Shown here: piece by piece, positions 1 to 7,040 of the stretch
How the letters are laid out: each line of letters opens with the position of its first letter
How positions within the stretch are numbered: position 1 is the first letter of the stretch
Assembly: GCF_936927845.1 (NCBI RefSeq)
Contig: NZ_CAKZHV010000050.1
Coordinates: 1 to 25,036, forward strand
DNA length: 25,036 nt
Reading direction: 5' to 3'
Origin: an uncultured Sphingomonas sp.
GTDB lineage: Bacteria; Pseudomonadota; Alphaproteobacteria; Sphingomonadales; Sphingomonadaceae
Made by a program: the position numbers and the translations under genes
Notes under the pieces: generated by a model
The model's database searches: none
Seen by the model: the letters and a program-made list of their open reading frames with translations, nothing else
Told to the model about the DNA's origin: nothing

Positions 1-102
1 GCCGGACAGATGGCAGCATCCGACTACGTGTCAGAACTTCCAGATACCGCTTGCACCCGAAGGGGCGTCCACAGATGATTCAGGCTCCGCAAGGAGACCG
101 GA

Positions 103-390
103 ATGAGCGATCTGTTTTGGCTGACTGATGAGCAGATGGAGCGGCTGCGGCCCTTCTTTCCCAAGAGCCACAACAGGCCTCGGGTAGACGACCGGCGGGT
201 GCTGAGCGGCATCGTCTTCATCAACCGCAATGGGCTGCGCTGGCGAGATGCGCCAAGAGCCTATGGTCCTCACAAGACACTGCACAATCGACGGACGCGC
301 TAGGGCGAGCGAGGCGTGTTCACGCGCATGATGGAGGGGCTGGCTGCGGGCGAGGCCGAGCTGAAGACCGTCATGATCGACGCGACTTAG
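103..390 (+). pseudogene. IS5-family transposase, 5' fragment, interrupted
   Basis: The reading frame starts at an ATG preceded by AAGGAG and encodes the typical N-terminus of IS5-family transposases (LTDEQMERLRPFFP, then DDRRVLSGIVFINRNG-LRWRDAP). It stops at a TAG at 301-303 where family members usually have Trp in an NRWKRW-like stretch. Translation continues in the same frame after that stop as GERGVFTRMMEGLAAGEAELKTVMIDAT, which is still recognisable transposase. Similarity ends near 388, just where the DDE catalytic core would begin, and a second TAG follows. The copy is therefore dead twice over: one nonsense codon, and loss of everything after about residue 95. The left terminus of the element may lie within 1-102, but with no right end I cannot define a terminal repeat. 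Confidence 0.85.
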
Positions 391-423
391 GGGTCGGTTC
401 CGGCTGAGGGCGAAATGACACCC

Positions 424-450
424 TGAACCGCCCCGGGTTTGTCGGAGGCT
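424..450 (+). repeat. IS3 element left terminal inverted repeat
   Basis: These 27 bases match the reverse complement of 1769-1795 at 25 positions; the mismatches are at repeat positions 9 and 19. The outermost bases are TGAACCG. Such termini are what an IS3 transposase binds and cuts. Confidence 0.9.
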
Positions 451-473
451 CCAACTCCTGAGAGGAAGGGGCT

Positions 474-800
474 ATGGCGAGCAAGACGACGAACAAGTTT
501 TCGCTTGAGGTACGTGCGCGTGCGGTGCGGATGGTGCTGGACCATGAGGAGGATCACCCGTCGCGCTGGGCTGCGGTGGTGTCGATCGCGGCGAAGATCG
601 GATGTGTAGGCCAGACGCTGCACGAGTTGGTGAAGAAGGCCGAGGTCGACAGTGGCGCCCGCGCCGGGGTGCCGAGCGATGTTGCCAACCGGACGAAGGC
701 GCTGGAACGCGAGAACCGCGAGCTGCGGCAGGCGAACGAGATCCTGCGCAAGGCGTCGGCGTATTTTGCGATGGCGGAGCTCGACCGCCGAGCGAGGTGA
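474..800 (+). CDS. IS3-family transposase OrfA
   Basis: The 108-residue protein has the OrfA layout of IS3 elements. An N-terminal helix-turn-helix of the HTH_8 type (FSLEVRARAVRMVLDHE through IAAKIGCVGQTLHELV, residues about 9-50) should bind the element ends. A leucine-zipper-like coiled coil (RTKALERENRELRQANEILRKA, about residues 75-97) should serve oligomerisation. The frame appears intact. Its TGA stop overlaps the ATG of orfB as TGATG at 798-802, which suggests translational coupling. In the family, a fusion OrfAB made by -1 frameshifting is the active transposase. I see no obvious A-rich slippery run just before the stop, and orfB is broken here, so a functional fusion is unlikely. 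The start ATG lies eight bases after an AGGAAGG-type ribosome site. Confidence 0.88.
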   Translation: MASKTTNKFSLEVRARAVRMVLDHEEDHPSRWAAVVSIAAKIGCVGQTLHELVKKAEVDSGARAGVPSDVANRTKALERENRELRQANEILRKASAYFAMAELDRRAR

Positions 801-1756
801 TGGTGTCGTTTATCGACGCGCATCGCAAGGTGTACGGTCGAGCCGATCTGCCGGGTTCTGCCGATCGCCCCGTCCACCTATCATGCTCATGCAGCCATAA
901 GGATTGAGCCAACCAGACGGTCGGCTTGGACTCGGCGTGATGATGCGCTTGGACCGGAGGTGCGCCGCGTGTTCGAGGAGAACTTCCGCGTCTACGGCGT
1001 GCGAAAGGTCTGGCGGCAGCTGCGGCGCGAAGGCTTCGACGTCGCCCGTTGCACCGTTGCCCGACTGATGCGGGCGAGGGGCGGAGCAGCTCAAGGTTCC
1101 GACGATGCGTAGTATCGTTGGAATGGCTGCGGAGGGCTGGCTGGCGTGATCCGCGACAAGCCGGTGCGCACCACTGTCAGCGACAAGGCGGCACCGTGTC
1201 CGCTCGACCGGGTGGACCGACAGTTCCGCGCGCGAGCACCGAACATGCTGTGGGTGTCGGACTTCACCTACGTCGCGACCTGGGTGGGGTTCGTCTACGT
1301 GGCTTCGTCATCGACACCTACGCCCGCCGGATCGTTGGCTGGCGCGCCAGTCGGAGTGCGCATGCCGGCTTCGTTCTGGATGCGCCCGAGCAAGCGCTGC
1401 ATGACCGACGACCGATGCGGGGTAGCGGCCTCGTCCACCACTCCGACCGCGGCAGCCAATATGTGTCGATCAAGTACACCGACCGCCTTGCCGAAGCCGG
1501 CATCGAACCATCGGTTGGCAGCGTCGGCGACAGCTACGACAACGCTTTGGCGGAAACCATCAACGGCCTCTACAAGGCCGAGGTGATCTACCGCCGCAGG
1601 CCGTGGCGAAGCTTCGAGGCGGTCGAGTACGCCACGCTCGAATGGGTCCACTGGTTCAATCATCGCCGGCTGCTCGAGCCTATCGGCAACATTCCGCCCG
1701 CCGAGGCCGAAGAGCAATACTATGCCGCCGAGGACATCATCGATATGGCGGCGTGA
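800..1756 (+). pseudogene. IS3-family transposase OrfB (DDE/rve integrase), multiply disrupted
   Basis: The frame opens as MVSFIDAHRKVYG, then needs a shift near 836, where two bases seem to be missing, to continue as VEPICRVLPIAPSTYHAH and onward through VARLMRARG. About 51 extra bases between roughly 1083 and 1133 add an in-frame TAG at 1110-1112. The same frame resumes as AGVIRDKPVRTTVSDKA through the first catalytic Asp (WVSDFTYV). One base seems to be missing near 1304 (family YVAFVIDTYARR), and the last frame runs HHSDRGSQYVS, then GDSYDNALAETINGLYKAE, to the stop. All three DDE residues survive, but they lie in different frames, so no active transposase can be made. Lesions are judged against the usual family sequence from memory, not from an alignment. 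Confidence 0.88.
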
Positions 1757-1768
1757 CTCACATCCAAC

Positions 1769-1795
1769 AGCCTCCGGCAAACCCGGCGCGGTTCA
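1769..1795 (-). repeat. IS3 element right terminal inverted repeat
   Basis: This is the inverted partner of 424-450 (25 of 27 positions match) and begins 13 bases after the orfB stop. It marks the right end of the IS3 copy. The unrelated sequence that follows runs to the tRNA gene. Confidence 0.9.
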
Positions 1796-1915
1796 CCTCG
1801 CGCATCACCTGGTCTTCAGCCAACCGCAGACAATCCCGCAAGTACAAGAAGCTAAGACAACCGTGATTTACTATTTTGCTGTTGATAGATGCTTAAGCAT
1901 AGTACCATAGAAGGC
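1796..1915. other. Spacer between IS3 copy and tRNA-Gly
   Basis: No gene is visible here. The stretch is less GC-rich than its surroundings, especially 1863-1905, and contains a perfect 12-bp palindrome ATGCTTAAGCAT at 1889-1900. It lies just downstream of the tRNA on the minus strand, so it could include the tRNA's transcription end, but no hairpin with a T run is present. Confidence 0.5.
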
Positions 1916-1989
1916 TGGAGCGGGTGAAGGGAATCGAACCCTCGTCGTAAGCTTGGGAAGCTTCTGCTCTACCATTGAGCTACACCCGC
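1916..1989 (-). tRNA. tRNA-Gly, anticodon CCC, with encoded CCA
   Basis: Read on the minus strand, the 74 bases fold as a complete cloverleaf. The acceptor stem GCGGGTG pairs with CACCCGC. A D arm of GCTC/GAGC type follows. The anticodon stem GAAGC encloses the loop TTCCCAA, placing CCC at positions 34-36. The T arm contains GGTTCGATTCC. The discriminator T and the 3' CCA are encoded in the DNA. The anticodon reads GGG codons for glycine. The gene lies beside IS debris at its 3' end, the side at which integrative elements usually insert, but I found no second copy of the tRNA 3' end in the window that would mark an attachment site. Confidence 0.95.
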
Positions 1990-2092
1990 ACATCGGCTTT
2001 CAAGCCGTCGCATCTGTGAGCGGCCCGTGAACCGCTGAGCACTTGCTGCTGTGCAGCGACTTAGGCGCTCCGTCAAGCGCGTCCTTGCTGCC
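1990..2092. other. Spacer between tRNA-Gly and rfbA
   Basis: There is no gene here. Short hairpins are visible: CGGCT/AGCCG at 1994-2007 and AGCGG/CCGCT at 2019-2036. The region must hold the end of the rfb transcript and the promoter of the tRNA, but neither hairpin has a T tract, so I call no terminator. Confidence 0.4.
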
Positions 2093-2965
2093 TTATCGTG
2101 CCTCCTCGACCGCGTTGAGGATCGCGCGGCCATAGGCGGTCTTCTTGTAGCGCTCGCCCGCGGCACGCGCCTTTTCGACACCGATCCAGCCGCGCTCGAA
2201 GGCGATCTCCTCGAGACAGGCAATCTGGATACCTTGGCGGTTCTGCAGCGTGCGAACGAACTCGGATGCTTCGAGCAGACTGTCGTGCGTGCCTGTATCG
2301 AGCCAGGCGTAACCGCGGCCCATCTGCTCGACGAAGAGGTCGCCCGCCTCAAGATAGAGACGATTGAGGTCCGTGATCTCTAACTCGCCGCGCGCGCTCG
2401 GCGCCAGGTTGCGCGCGTAGTCGACGACGCGATTGTCGTAGAAGTAGAGCCCCGTCACCGCACAATTTGACTTCGGCTGTGCAGGTTTCTCTTCCAGACT
2501 AACGACGCAGCCCGCGTCATCGAACTCGACCACGCCGTAGCGCTCCGGGTCCTCAACGCGGTAGGCGAAGATCGTTGCGCCCCGCGAGCGCGATGTGGCG
2601 CGTCCAAGTAGCTCGATTAACTTCGCACCAAAGAAGATGTTGTCGCCGAGCACCAGTGCGACGTCGTCGTCGCCGATGAAGTCCGCGCCGATCGTGAACG
2701 CCTGCGCCAGCCCATCGGGGCTCGGCTGCTCGGCGTAGCTGATCGAGATGCCGAAGGCGGAGCCGTCCTCGAACAGCCGGCGGTAGTTGTCGAGATACTC
2801 TGGCGAGGAGATGATCAGCACGTCGCGGATGCCCGCGAGCATCAGCACGCTGAGCGGGTAATAGATCATCGGCTTGTCGTAGACGGGCAGCAGTTGCTTG
2901 TTGACCGCGAGCGTTGCGGGGTGGAGCCGCGTGCCCGAGCCGCCCGCCAGGATGATGCCCTTCAC
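2093..2965 (-). CDS. rfbA: Glucose-1-phosphate thymidylyltransferase (dTDP-glucose pyrophosphorylase)
   Basis: This enzyme catalyses the first step of dTDP-L-rhamnose synthesis, joining glucose-1-phosphate and dTTP to give dTDP-glucose and pyrophosphate in the cytoplasm. The 290-residue product has the usual family length. The nucleotide-binding loop LAGGSGTRLHP lies at residues 6-16 and VNKQLLPVYDKPMIYYPLS follows; LVLGDNIFFG and a LEEKP motif lie further on. The start is a GTG at 2963-2965 whose bases overlap the rfbD stop as GTGA, implying translational coupling. It is the last gene of rfbCBDA. Feedback inhibition by dTDP-rhamnose is a known family property, not visible here. Longer in-frame extensions upstream are out-of-frame rfbD sequence. 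Confidence 0.97.
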   Translation of the reverse strand: MKGIILAGGSGTRLHPATLAVNKQLLPVYDKPMIYYPLSVLMLAGIRDVLIISSPEYLDNYRRLFEDGSAFGISISYAEQPSPDGLAQAFTIGADFIGDDDVALVLGDNIFFGAKLIELLGRATSRSRGATIFAYRVEDPERYGVVEFDDAGCVVSLEEKPAQPKSNCAVTGLYFYDNRVVDYARNLAPSARGELEITDLNRLYLEAGDLFVEQMGRGYAWLDTGTHDSLLEASEFVRTLQNRQGIQIACLEEIAFERGWIGVEKARAAGERYKKTAYGRAILNAVEEAR

Positions 2966-3906
2966 TTCACGTCTCCGATCAGGTCGTTCAGAATGTCGCC
3001 GAGCGCGTCCTGCCAAGGGCGGGGCGCGATACCGTAGGCCTGCTGAATTGCCGAATGGCTGAGCAGCGAGTTGGCCGGGCGCTTTGCCGGCGTCGGATAT
3101 TCGGCGGTGGTGATGCCCGCGACCTCGGCCGAGGCTCCGCCGCGCGCCGCGGACTGGCGGAAGATCTCGCGCGCGAAGCCCGCCCAGGTGATCTCGCCGG
3201 CGTTGGAGAAGTGGAACGTGCCGGTCGGCGCGTCTGCGTCCGCGATCAGCCTGAGCGTGATCACCTGCAGCGCCTGCGCCAGATCGGCCGCGCTGGTGGG
3301 TGAGCCACGCTGGTCGTCGACGACGCGCAAGGTCGGGTTGGTCGCGGCGACGCGCAGCATCGTTTTCACGAAATTGTTGCCGTGCGCCGAGACGACCCAG
3401 GCGGTGCGCACGATCGCGTGACGCGCGCCCGAGGTACGAACCGCGAGCTCGCCGCCGAGCTTCGACGCGCCATAGACGCCGAGCGGCGCGACCGCGTCGT
3501 CGACTTCCCACGCGCCCGCCTTGTCGCCGGCGAAGACGTAATCGGTCGATACCTGGACGAGCGGAATGTTACCTTGCGCACACGCCTTGCCGAACGCCGC
3601 GGGTGCCATTGCGTTGACTGCCCAGGCGGTAACGAGATCGCTCTCGGCCTTGTCGACCGCGGTATAGGCCGCGCCATTGATCACGGCCGCGAACGGTTGT
3701 CCGTCGTGCCCGGCTGCGACGTACTGCTCGATCGCACCTGCATCAGTCAGGTCGAGGTCGGCGACGTCTATCGCGACGACCCGGACGCCCGCCGGCCAGG
3801 TGAGCCGCTGGAGCTCAGTGCCAAGCTGGCCGTTGGCGCCGGTGACGAGGATTACACCTATCGCCGTGTCACTGTGTCGGTCAGTCGACGTGTCGACAGC
3901 ACTCAC
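2962..3906 (-). CDS. rfbD: dTDP-4-dehydrorhamnose reductase
   Basis: This enzyme carries out the last step of dTDP-L-rhamnose synthesis, reducing dTDP-4-keto-L-rhamnose with NAD(P)H. It is a short-chain dehydrogenase/reductase. The Rossmann motif VTGANGQLG lies near residues 21-29; STDYVFAGD and the catalytic YGASKLGGE (YxxxK) follow, with a C-terminal half typical of RmlD. I chose the GTG at 3904-3906 because it overlaps the rfbB stop as GTGA, giving 314 residues. This leaves about 17 residues before the Rossmann strand, somewhat longer than usual. A more upstream start would have to lie inside rfbB. The same four-base overlap recurs at its own 3' end with rfbA. Confidence 0.96.
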   Translation of the reverse strand: MSAVDTSTDRHSDTAIGVILVTGANGQLGTELQRLTWPAGVRVVAIDVADLDLTDAGAIEQYVAAGHDGQPFAAVINGAAYTAVDKAESDLVTAWAVNAMAPAAFGKACAQGNIPLVQVSTDYVFAGDKAGAWEVDDAVAPLGVYGASKLGGELAVRTSGARHAIVRTAWVVSAHGNNFVKTMLRVAATNPTLRVVDDQRGSPTSAADLAQALQVITLRLIADADAPTGTFHFSNAGEITWAGFAREIFRQSAARGGASAEVAGITTAEYPTPAKRPANSLLSHSAIQQAYGIAPRPWQDALGDILNDLIGDVK

Positions 3907-4955
3907 GCCGCTACCCCACGGCGTTCGGACGCCTTGGCCGCGACCAGCGGGCGCCACCAATCCTCGTTGGCGAGGTACCATTCGACCGTCTTGCGGATGC
4001 CGCTCTCGAACGTCTCCTGCGGGTACCAGCCGAGTTCGTCGCCGATGCGGCTCGCATCAATCGCGTAGCGCTTGTCGTGGCCGGGACGGTCGGCGACCTC
4101 GCTCATCTGCTCGGCGTAGGGCCGGCCGTCGGCGCGCGGGCGCAGCTCGTCGAGGATCGCGCAGAGTGTACGTACCACCTCGATATTCTGGCGCTCGTTG
4201 TGCCCGCCGACATTGTAGGTGCGCCCGATTTGTCCACGCTCGAACACCGCCTGCAGCGCGCGGACGTGGTCCTCGACGAACAGCCAGTCGCGCACCTGGT
4301 CACCCTTGCCGTAGATCGGCAGCGGCTCGCCATCCAACGCCTTGGCGATCATCAACGGCACCAGCTTCTCGGGGAAATGGTGGGGCCCGTAATTGTTCGA
4401 GCAATTGGTGATCAGCACCGGCAGCCCGAAGGTGTGGCCCCAGGCGCTCACCAGATGATCGCTACCCGCCTTGCTGGCAGAATAGGGGGAGCGCGGGTCG
4501 TAGGGCGTTTCCTCGGTGAACAGCCCGGTGTCGCCGAGCGTGCCGTACACCTCGTCGGTCGAGATGTGGTGGAAACGGAACGCGGCGCGGGCATCCTCGT
4601 CGAGCCCCAGCCAATAGGCGCGCGCCTCAGCAAGCATCGTGTAGGTGCCGACCACGTTGGTCTGGACGAACGCGCCCGGCCCATCGATCGAGCGGTCGAC
4701 GTGGCTCTCGGCGGCCAGATGCGTGATGACGTCGGGCTTGAACTCGGTGATCGCGCTACGCACCGCGTCGGCGTCGCAGATGTCGCCTTGCACGAAACGG
4801 TAGCGGTTCGAGTCCGCAATGCGCTCCACGGTCGACAGCGTGCCGGCATAGGTCAGCTTGTCGAAGTTGAGCACCTCGTGGTCGGTGTGCTCGATCAGGT
4901 GACGAACGAGTGCCGAGCCGATGAAGCCGGCCCCGCCGGTGACGAAGATACGCAT
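3903..4955 (-). CDS. rfbB: dTDP-glucose 4,6-dehydratase
   Basis: This enzyme converts dTDP-glucose to dTDP-4-keto-6-deoxyglucose with tightly bound NAD, the second step toward dTDP-rhamnose. The extended-SDR features are clear: MRIFVTGGAGFIGSALVRHL at the N-terminus, the loop THLAAESHVDRSI, STDEVYGT, and the catalytic YSASK at about residues 158-162, followed by NNYGPHHFPEKL. I use the ATG at 4953-4955, which begins exactly at the Rossmann strand and gives 350 residues, the normal length. A TTG twelve bases upstream, overlapping the rfbC stop, is possible but adds only four residues. The gene begins eight bases after the rfbC stop, so both belong to one transcript. Confidence 0.97.
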   Translation of the reverse strand: MRIFVTGGAGFIGSALVRHLIEHTDHEVLNFDKLTYAGTLSTVERIADSNRYRFVQGDICDADAVRSAITEFKPDVITHLAAESHVDRSIDGPGAFVQTNVVGTYTMLAEARAYWLGLDEDARAAFRFHHISTDEVYGTLGDTGLFTEETPYDPRSPYSASKAGSDHLVSAWGHTFGLPVLITNCSNNYGPHHFPEKLVPLMIAKALDGEPLPIYGKGDQVRDWLFVEDHVRALQAVFERGQIGRTYNVGGHNERQNIEVVRTLCAILDELRPRADGRPYAEQMSEVADRPGHDKRYAIDASRIGDELGWYPQETFESGIRKTVEWYLANEDWWRPLVAAKASERRGVAA

Positions 4956-4963
4956 GATCGATC

Positions 4964-5530
4964 TCAAGCAAGCGGAGTGAGCGGTCCTCCGTGGTACTCG
5001 AAAGGACTGTCGAAGTTGCTAATCGTCGCCAGTGATCGATCCTTGGCGGACAGGACGGGTGTCTGACCCGCCGGGATCGGCCACGTGATCCCGATGCTAT
5101 CCCACCGGATACCACCGTCGTAGTCGGGCGCGTAGGTGTCCGAGCATTTATAAAGCACCTCGCATTCGGACTCGAGCGTCAGGAAGCCGTGCGCGAAGCC
5201 CGAAGGAACGAACAACTGGTGCCCGTCTGCAGCGCTGAGCTCGGTACTTGTCCATTGCCCATAGGTCGGCGATCCGCGGCGTACGTCGACAACGACGTCG
5301 AAGATGCGCCCTCGAATGCAGCGCACCAGCTTGTTCTGCCCGCGTGGAGGCGTCTGGAAGTGCAGCCCCCGTAACGTGAATGCCGCCGAGGAAAAGGAGT
5401 GATTGTCCTGAACGAAGCGGCAATCCAGCCCCAATGCGGCGAAGCGGAGCTCGGAATAAATCTCGCTTAACCAGCCGCGATTGTCGCGATGGCGTTCGGG
5501 TGTGATCCGCCGAACCGTGGCTATGCTCAT
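4964..5530 (-). CDS. rfbC: dTDP-4-dehydrorhamnose 3,5-epimerase
   Basis: This enzyme epimerises C3 and C5 of the 4-keto-6-deoxyglucose intermediate, making the L-rhamno configuration. The cupin-fold signature is present: FTLRGLHFQTPP with the catalytic His, VDVRRGSPTYGQW, LFVPSGFAHGFLTLE, and YKCSDTYAPDYDGGIRWDS. The 188-residue length is normal. ATG at 5528-5530 follows a G-rich ribosome site about six bases away. It is the first gene of the minus-strand rfbCBDA operon, and its promoter should lie in 5531-5640, beside the iteron pair that precedes the divergent repA. The rhamnose made is presumably used by the polysaccharide genes elsewhere in the window. Confidence 0.96.
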   Translation of the reverse strand: MSIATVRRITPERHRDNRGWLSEIYSELRFAALGLDCRFVQDNHSFSSAAFTLRGLHFQTPPRGQNKLVRCIRGRIFDVVVDVRRGSPTYGQWTSTELSAADGHQLFVPSGFAHGFLTLESECEVLYKCSDTYAPDYDGGIRWDSIGITWPIPAGQTPVLSAKDRSLATISNFDSPFEYHGGPLTPLA

Positions 5531-5639
5531 TGAATGCCCCCCGAGCGCAACGGATGCCCTTACCTATCCCCTCGCGCAAGACTTCGCGCCGTCGCCACGC
5601 TATGATCGTGCGGATGACGGCCGCACCATCACCCGAGGC

Positions 5640-5664
5640 TATTTCCTACTCGAAAGCACGAACT
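5640..5664 (+). repeat. Iteron 1, left arm of inverted iteron pair
   Basis: This contains the 20-bp iteron TTCCTACTCGAAAGCACGAA at 5643-5662. The 25-bp arm 5640-5664 is repeated exactly in inverted orientation at 5718-5742. The same 20-mer, exact or with small changes, recurs four times after repA, so these are very probably RepA binding sites. Confidence 0.9.
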
Positions 5665-5717
5665 CGCGTCGTTCCGGTGAGCAGGATGTCTCGGTGCTCC
5701 TTCGCATTCCCCCCTCA

Positions 5718-5742
5718 AGTTCGTGCTTTCGAGTAGGAAATA
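5718..5742 (-). promoter_or_regulatory. Iteron 2 (inverted), overlapping the repA ribosome site
   Basis: This is the exact inverse of 5640-5664 (iteron 20-mer on the minus strand at 5720-5739). On the plus strand its last bases include AGGA at 5735-5738, ten bases before the repA ATG at 5749, so the iteron itself supplies the Shine-Dalgarno. RepA binding here, or folding of the RNA arms against each other across a 53-base loop, would be expected to lower repA expression. Inverted iterons in front of rep genes as autorepression sites are known in iteron plasmids; the role here is inferred. Confidence 0.8.
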
Positions 5743-5748
5743 TCCGGC

Positions 5749-6783
5749 ATGACCCAAGTGCCCGCCAAGCCGTCCGCCCCCCCTGCCCGCACGCCTGCGC
5801 CCGTGCGCAAGCGCGATGGGAAGCCGCTGTCGCAGCGCGACCTGTTCCAGCTAGACAGCCCCTTGTACGGCGAGATCCGCGGCGAGCGCTCGCTGATGGC
5901 GTTTCCCTTCTTCGCGCTATCGAAGAACGCGTGGATGAAGCCGCTCAGCTACGAGCACGCGACCGTCTCGATCGAGGTGCGCCCGTCCGCTAATGGGGTC
6001 GCCACGATCTACGACAAGGAGATCGTGCTCTACATCGCCAGCCTGATGGCGGCGAAGCTTGAGGCGGGCGAGGATGTCGCGCAGGATTTTGTCTTCACCG
6101 CGCACGACCTGTTCTCGGTCACCGGCTCGAACCACTCGGCGCGCTCCTACCAGCGATTGTCCGAGGCGCTCGAGCGGCTGCAGGGTACGCAGATCAAGAC
6201 CAACATCGAGGCGGGCGGCGAGGGCGAGGAAGGCTTCTTCTCGTGGTTGTCGGAAGCGCGGCTGCATTATTCCAAGACCAAGACCGGCGAGCGGCGTCTG
6301 AAGGCCGTCAAGGTGCGGCTGTGCGACTGGCTGTTCCGCGCGATCCTGCGCGATCGGCAGGTGCTCAACTATGCAGCGACCTATTTCCAGCTCGGCCCGA
6401 TCGAGCGGCGCATCTACGAGGTCGCGCGCTCGACCTGCGAGGACGGGCGGATGGAGATCGATCTCGCGACCTTTCGGCTCCAGATCGGCTATCAGAACCC
6501 GCTGTCGAACTTTCGCGCCGCGATGCGCGGGATCGCGGGCACGGACGCGATCCCCGATTACGCGATCGAGCTGATCGAGGACGAGGCCCCTGCCCCAGCC
6601 GCCGACGTTGGTGAGGGCGCCCAGCGCCGCGGACGCCGCGCCGCGCCCGCGCGCGTCGTCATCAACTATCGGCCGGAGCAGGCCAGCGAGGCGACCGACG
6701 AAGACGTTAGCGGGCTGATCGACGGAGGCGCCGAATCACCGGCCACCGGCGCGCACGAATCGACGCGCGGGCTGCCCGAGTAA
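5749..6783 (+). CDS. repA: Plasmid replication initiator RepA (RPA family)
   Basis: This 344-residue protein resembles the replication initiator A family of alphaproteobacterial plasmids. After a Pro/Ala-rich, probably disordered N-terminus (1-25) comes the conserved QRDLFQLDSPLYGEIRGERSLMAFPFFALSKN region, then a YDKEIVLYIAS segment, a helical DNA-binding core including SARSYQRLSEALERLQGTQI (about 130-150), and a second winged-helix-like half (LGPIERRIYEVARSTCEDG). The last 60 residues are low-complexity. Inverted iterons lie upstream and direct iterons downstream, which is the expected arrangement for a Rep that binds its origin and represses itself. The divergent rfb operon begins 218 bases upstream. 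Confidence 0.93.
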   Translation: MTQVPAKPSAPPARTPAPVRKRDGKPLSQRDLFQLDSPLYGEIRGERSLMAFPFFALSKNAWMKPLSYEHATVSIEVRPSANGVATIYDKEIVLYIASLMAAKLEAGEDVAQDFVFTAHDLFSVTGSNHSARSYQRLSEALERLQGTQIKTNIEAGGEGEEGFFSWLSEARLHYSKTKTGERRLKAVKVRLCDWLFRAILRDRQVLNYAATYFQLGPIERRIYEVARSTCEDGRMEIDLATFRLQIGYQNPLSNFRAAMRGIAGTDAIPDYAIELIEDEAPAPAADVGEGAQRRGRRAAPARVVINYRPEQASEATDEDVSGLIDGGAESPATGAHESTRGLPE

Positions 6784-6792
6784 CATCGATCA

Positions 6793-6938
6793 ATTCTACT
6801 CGAAAGCACGAAGAGTGCGGCTATTTCCTACTCGATAGCACGAACTCTTCGCGCTTATTCTACCCGAAAGCACGAATAGACCGCGTGTATTCGGGGTTTT
6901 GTTCGCCGAATTCGGCATTTCCTACTCGAAAGCACGAA
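6793..6938 (+). repeat. Four direct iterons downstream of repA, probable oriV
   Basis: Copies of the 20-bp iteron lie at 6793-6812 (changed in its first bases), 6825-6844 (one change), 6857-6876 (two or three changes) and 6919-6938 (exact). All are in one orientation. The starts are spaced 32, 32 and 62 bases, so sites fall on the same helix face with one position apparently vacant. The core CGAAAGCACGAA is the best-kept part. Direct iterons next to an AT-rich stretch are the standard form of a Rep-dependent origin. I infer oriV here; function is not shown by sequence alone. Confidence 0.87.
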
Positions 6939-6947
6939 CCGTAGCCG

Positions 6948-6970
6948 CTTTCTTTATTGGATTTTTCTTG
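6948..6970. other. AT-rich stretch beside iterons (candidate unwinding element)
   Basis: This is a pyrimidine-rich, T-rich run of 23 bases containing TTTATT and ATTTTTC in otherwise GC-rich DNA. It begins ten bases after the last iteron. Iteron origins usually have such a stretch where the strands first open. I do not see a good DnaA box next to it. Confidence 0.5.
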
Positions 6971-7040
6971 CGACACCATGCGCAGGACCGGCGCTGATGC
7001 CGGCACGAACAGGAAAGCGGCTGTGACCACATAAAGGAAA

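Larger units (their letters stand above)
424..1795 (+). mobile_element. IS3-family insertion sequence, about 1.37 kb, degenerate
   Basis: The element is bounded by 27-bp terminal inverted repeats beginning TGAACCG. The left end is 424-450 and the right end 1769-1795, with two mismatches between them. Inside are an orfA and a DDE-type orfB in the usual overlapping IS3 arrangement. The three bases outside each end are CCC and CCT, so there is no perfect target duplication. The element is bounded on the left by the truncated IS5 copy, with about 35 bases of unassigned sequence between them. Because orfB carries several lesions, the copy should be unable to transpose by itself, although the ends look intact enough to be moved in trans. 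Confidence 0.88.

Noticed and set aside
1889..1900. Perfect palindrome ATGCTTAAGCAT
   Set aside because: It is short and isolated, with no partner site; expected by chance in an AT-richer spacer.
1916..1989. tRNA 3' end as an att site for integration of the plasmid backbone
   Set aside because: No second copy of the tRNA 3' segment was found in the window, so integration here is not supported.
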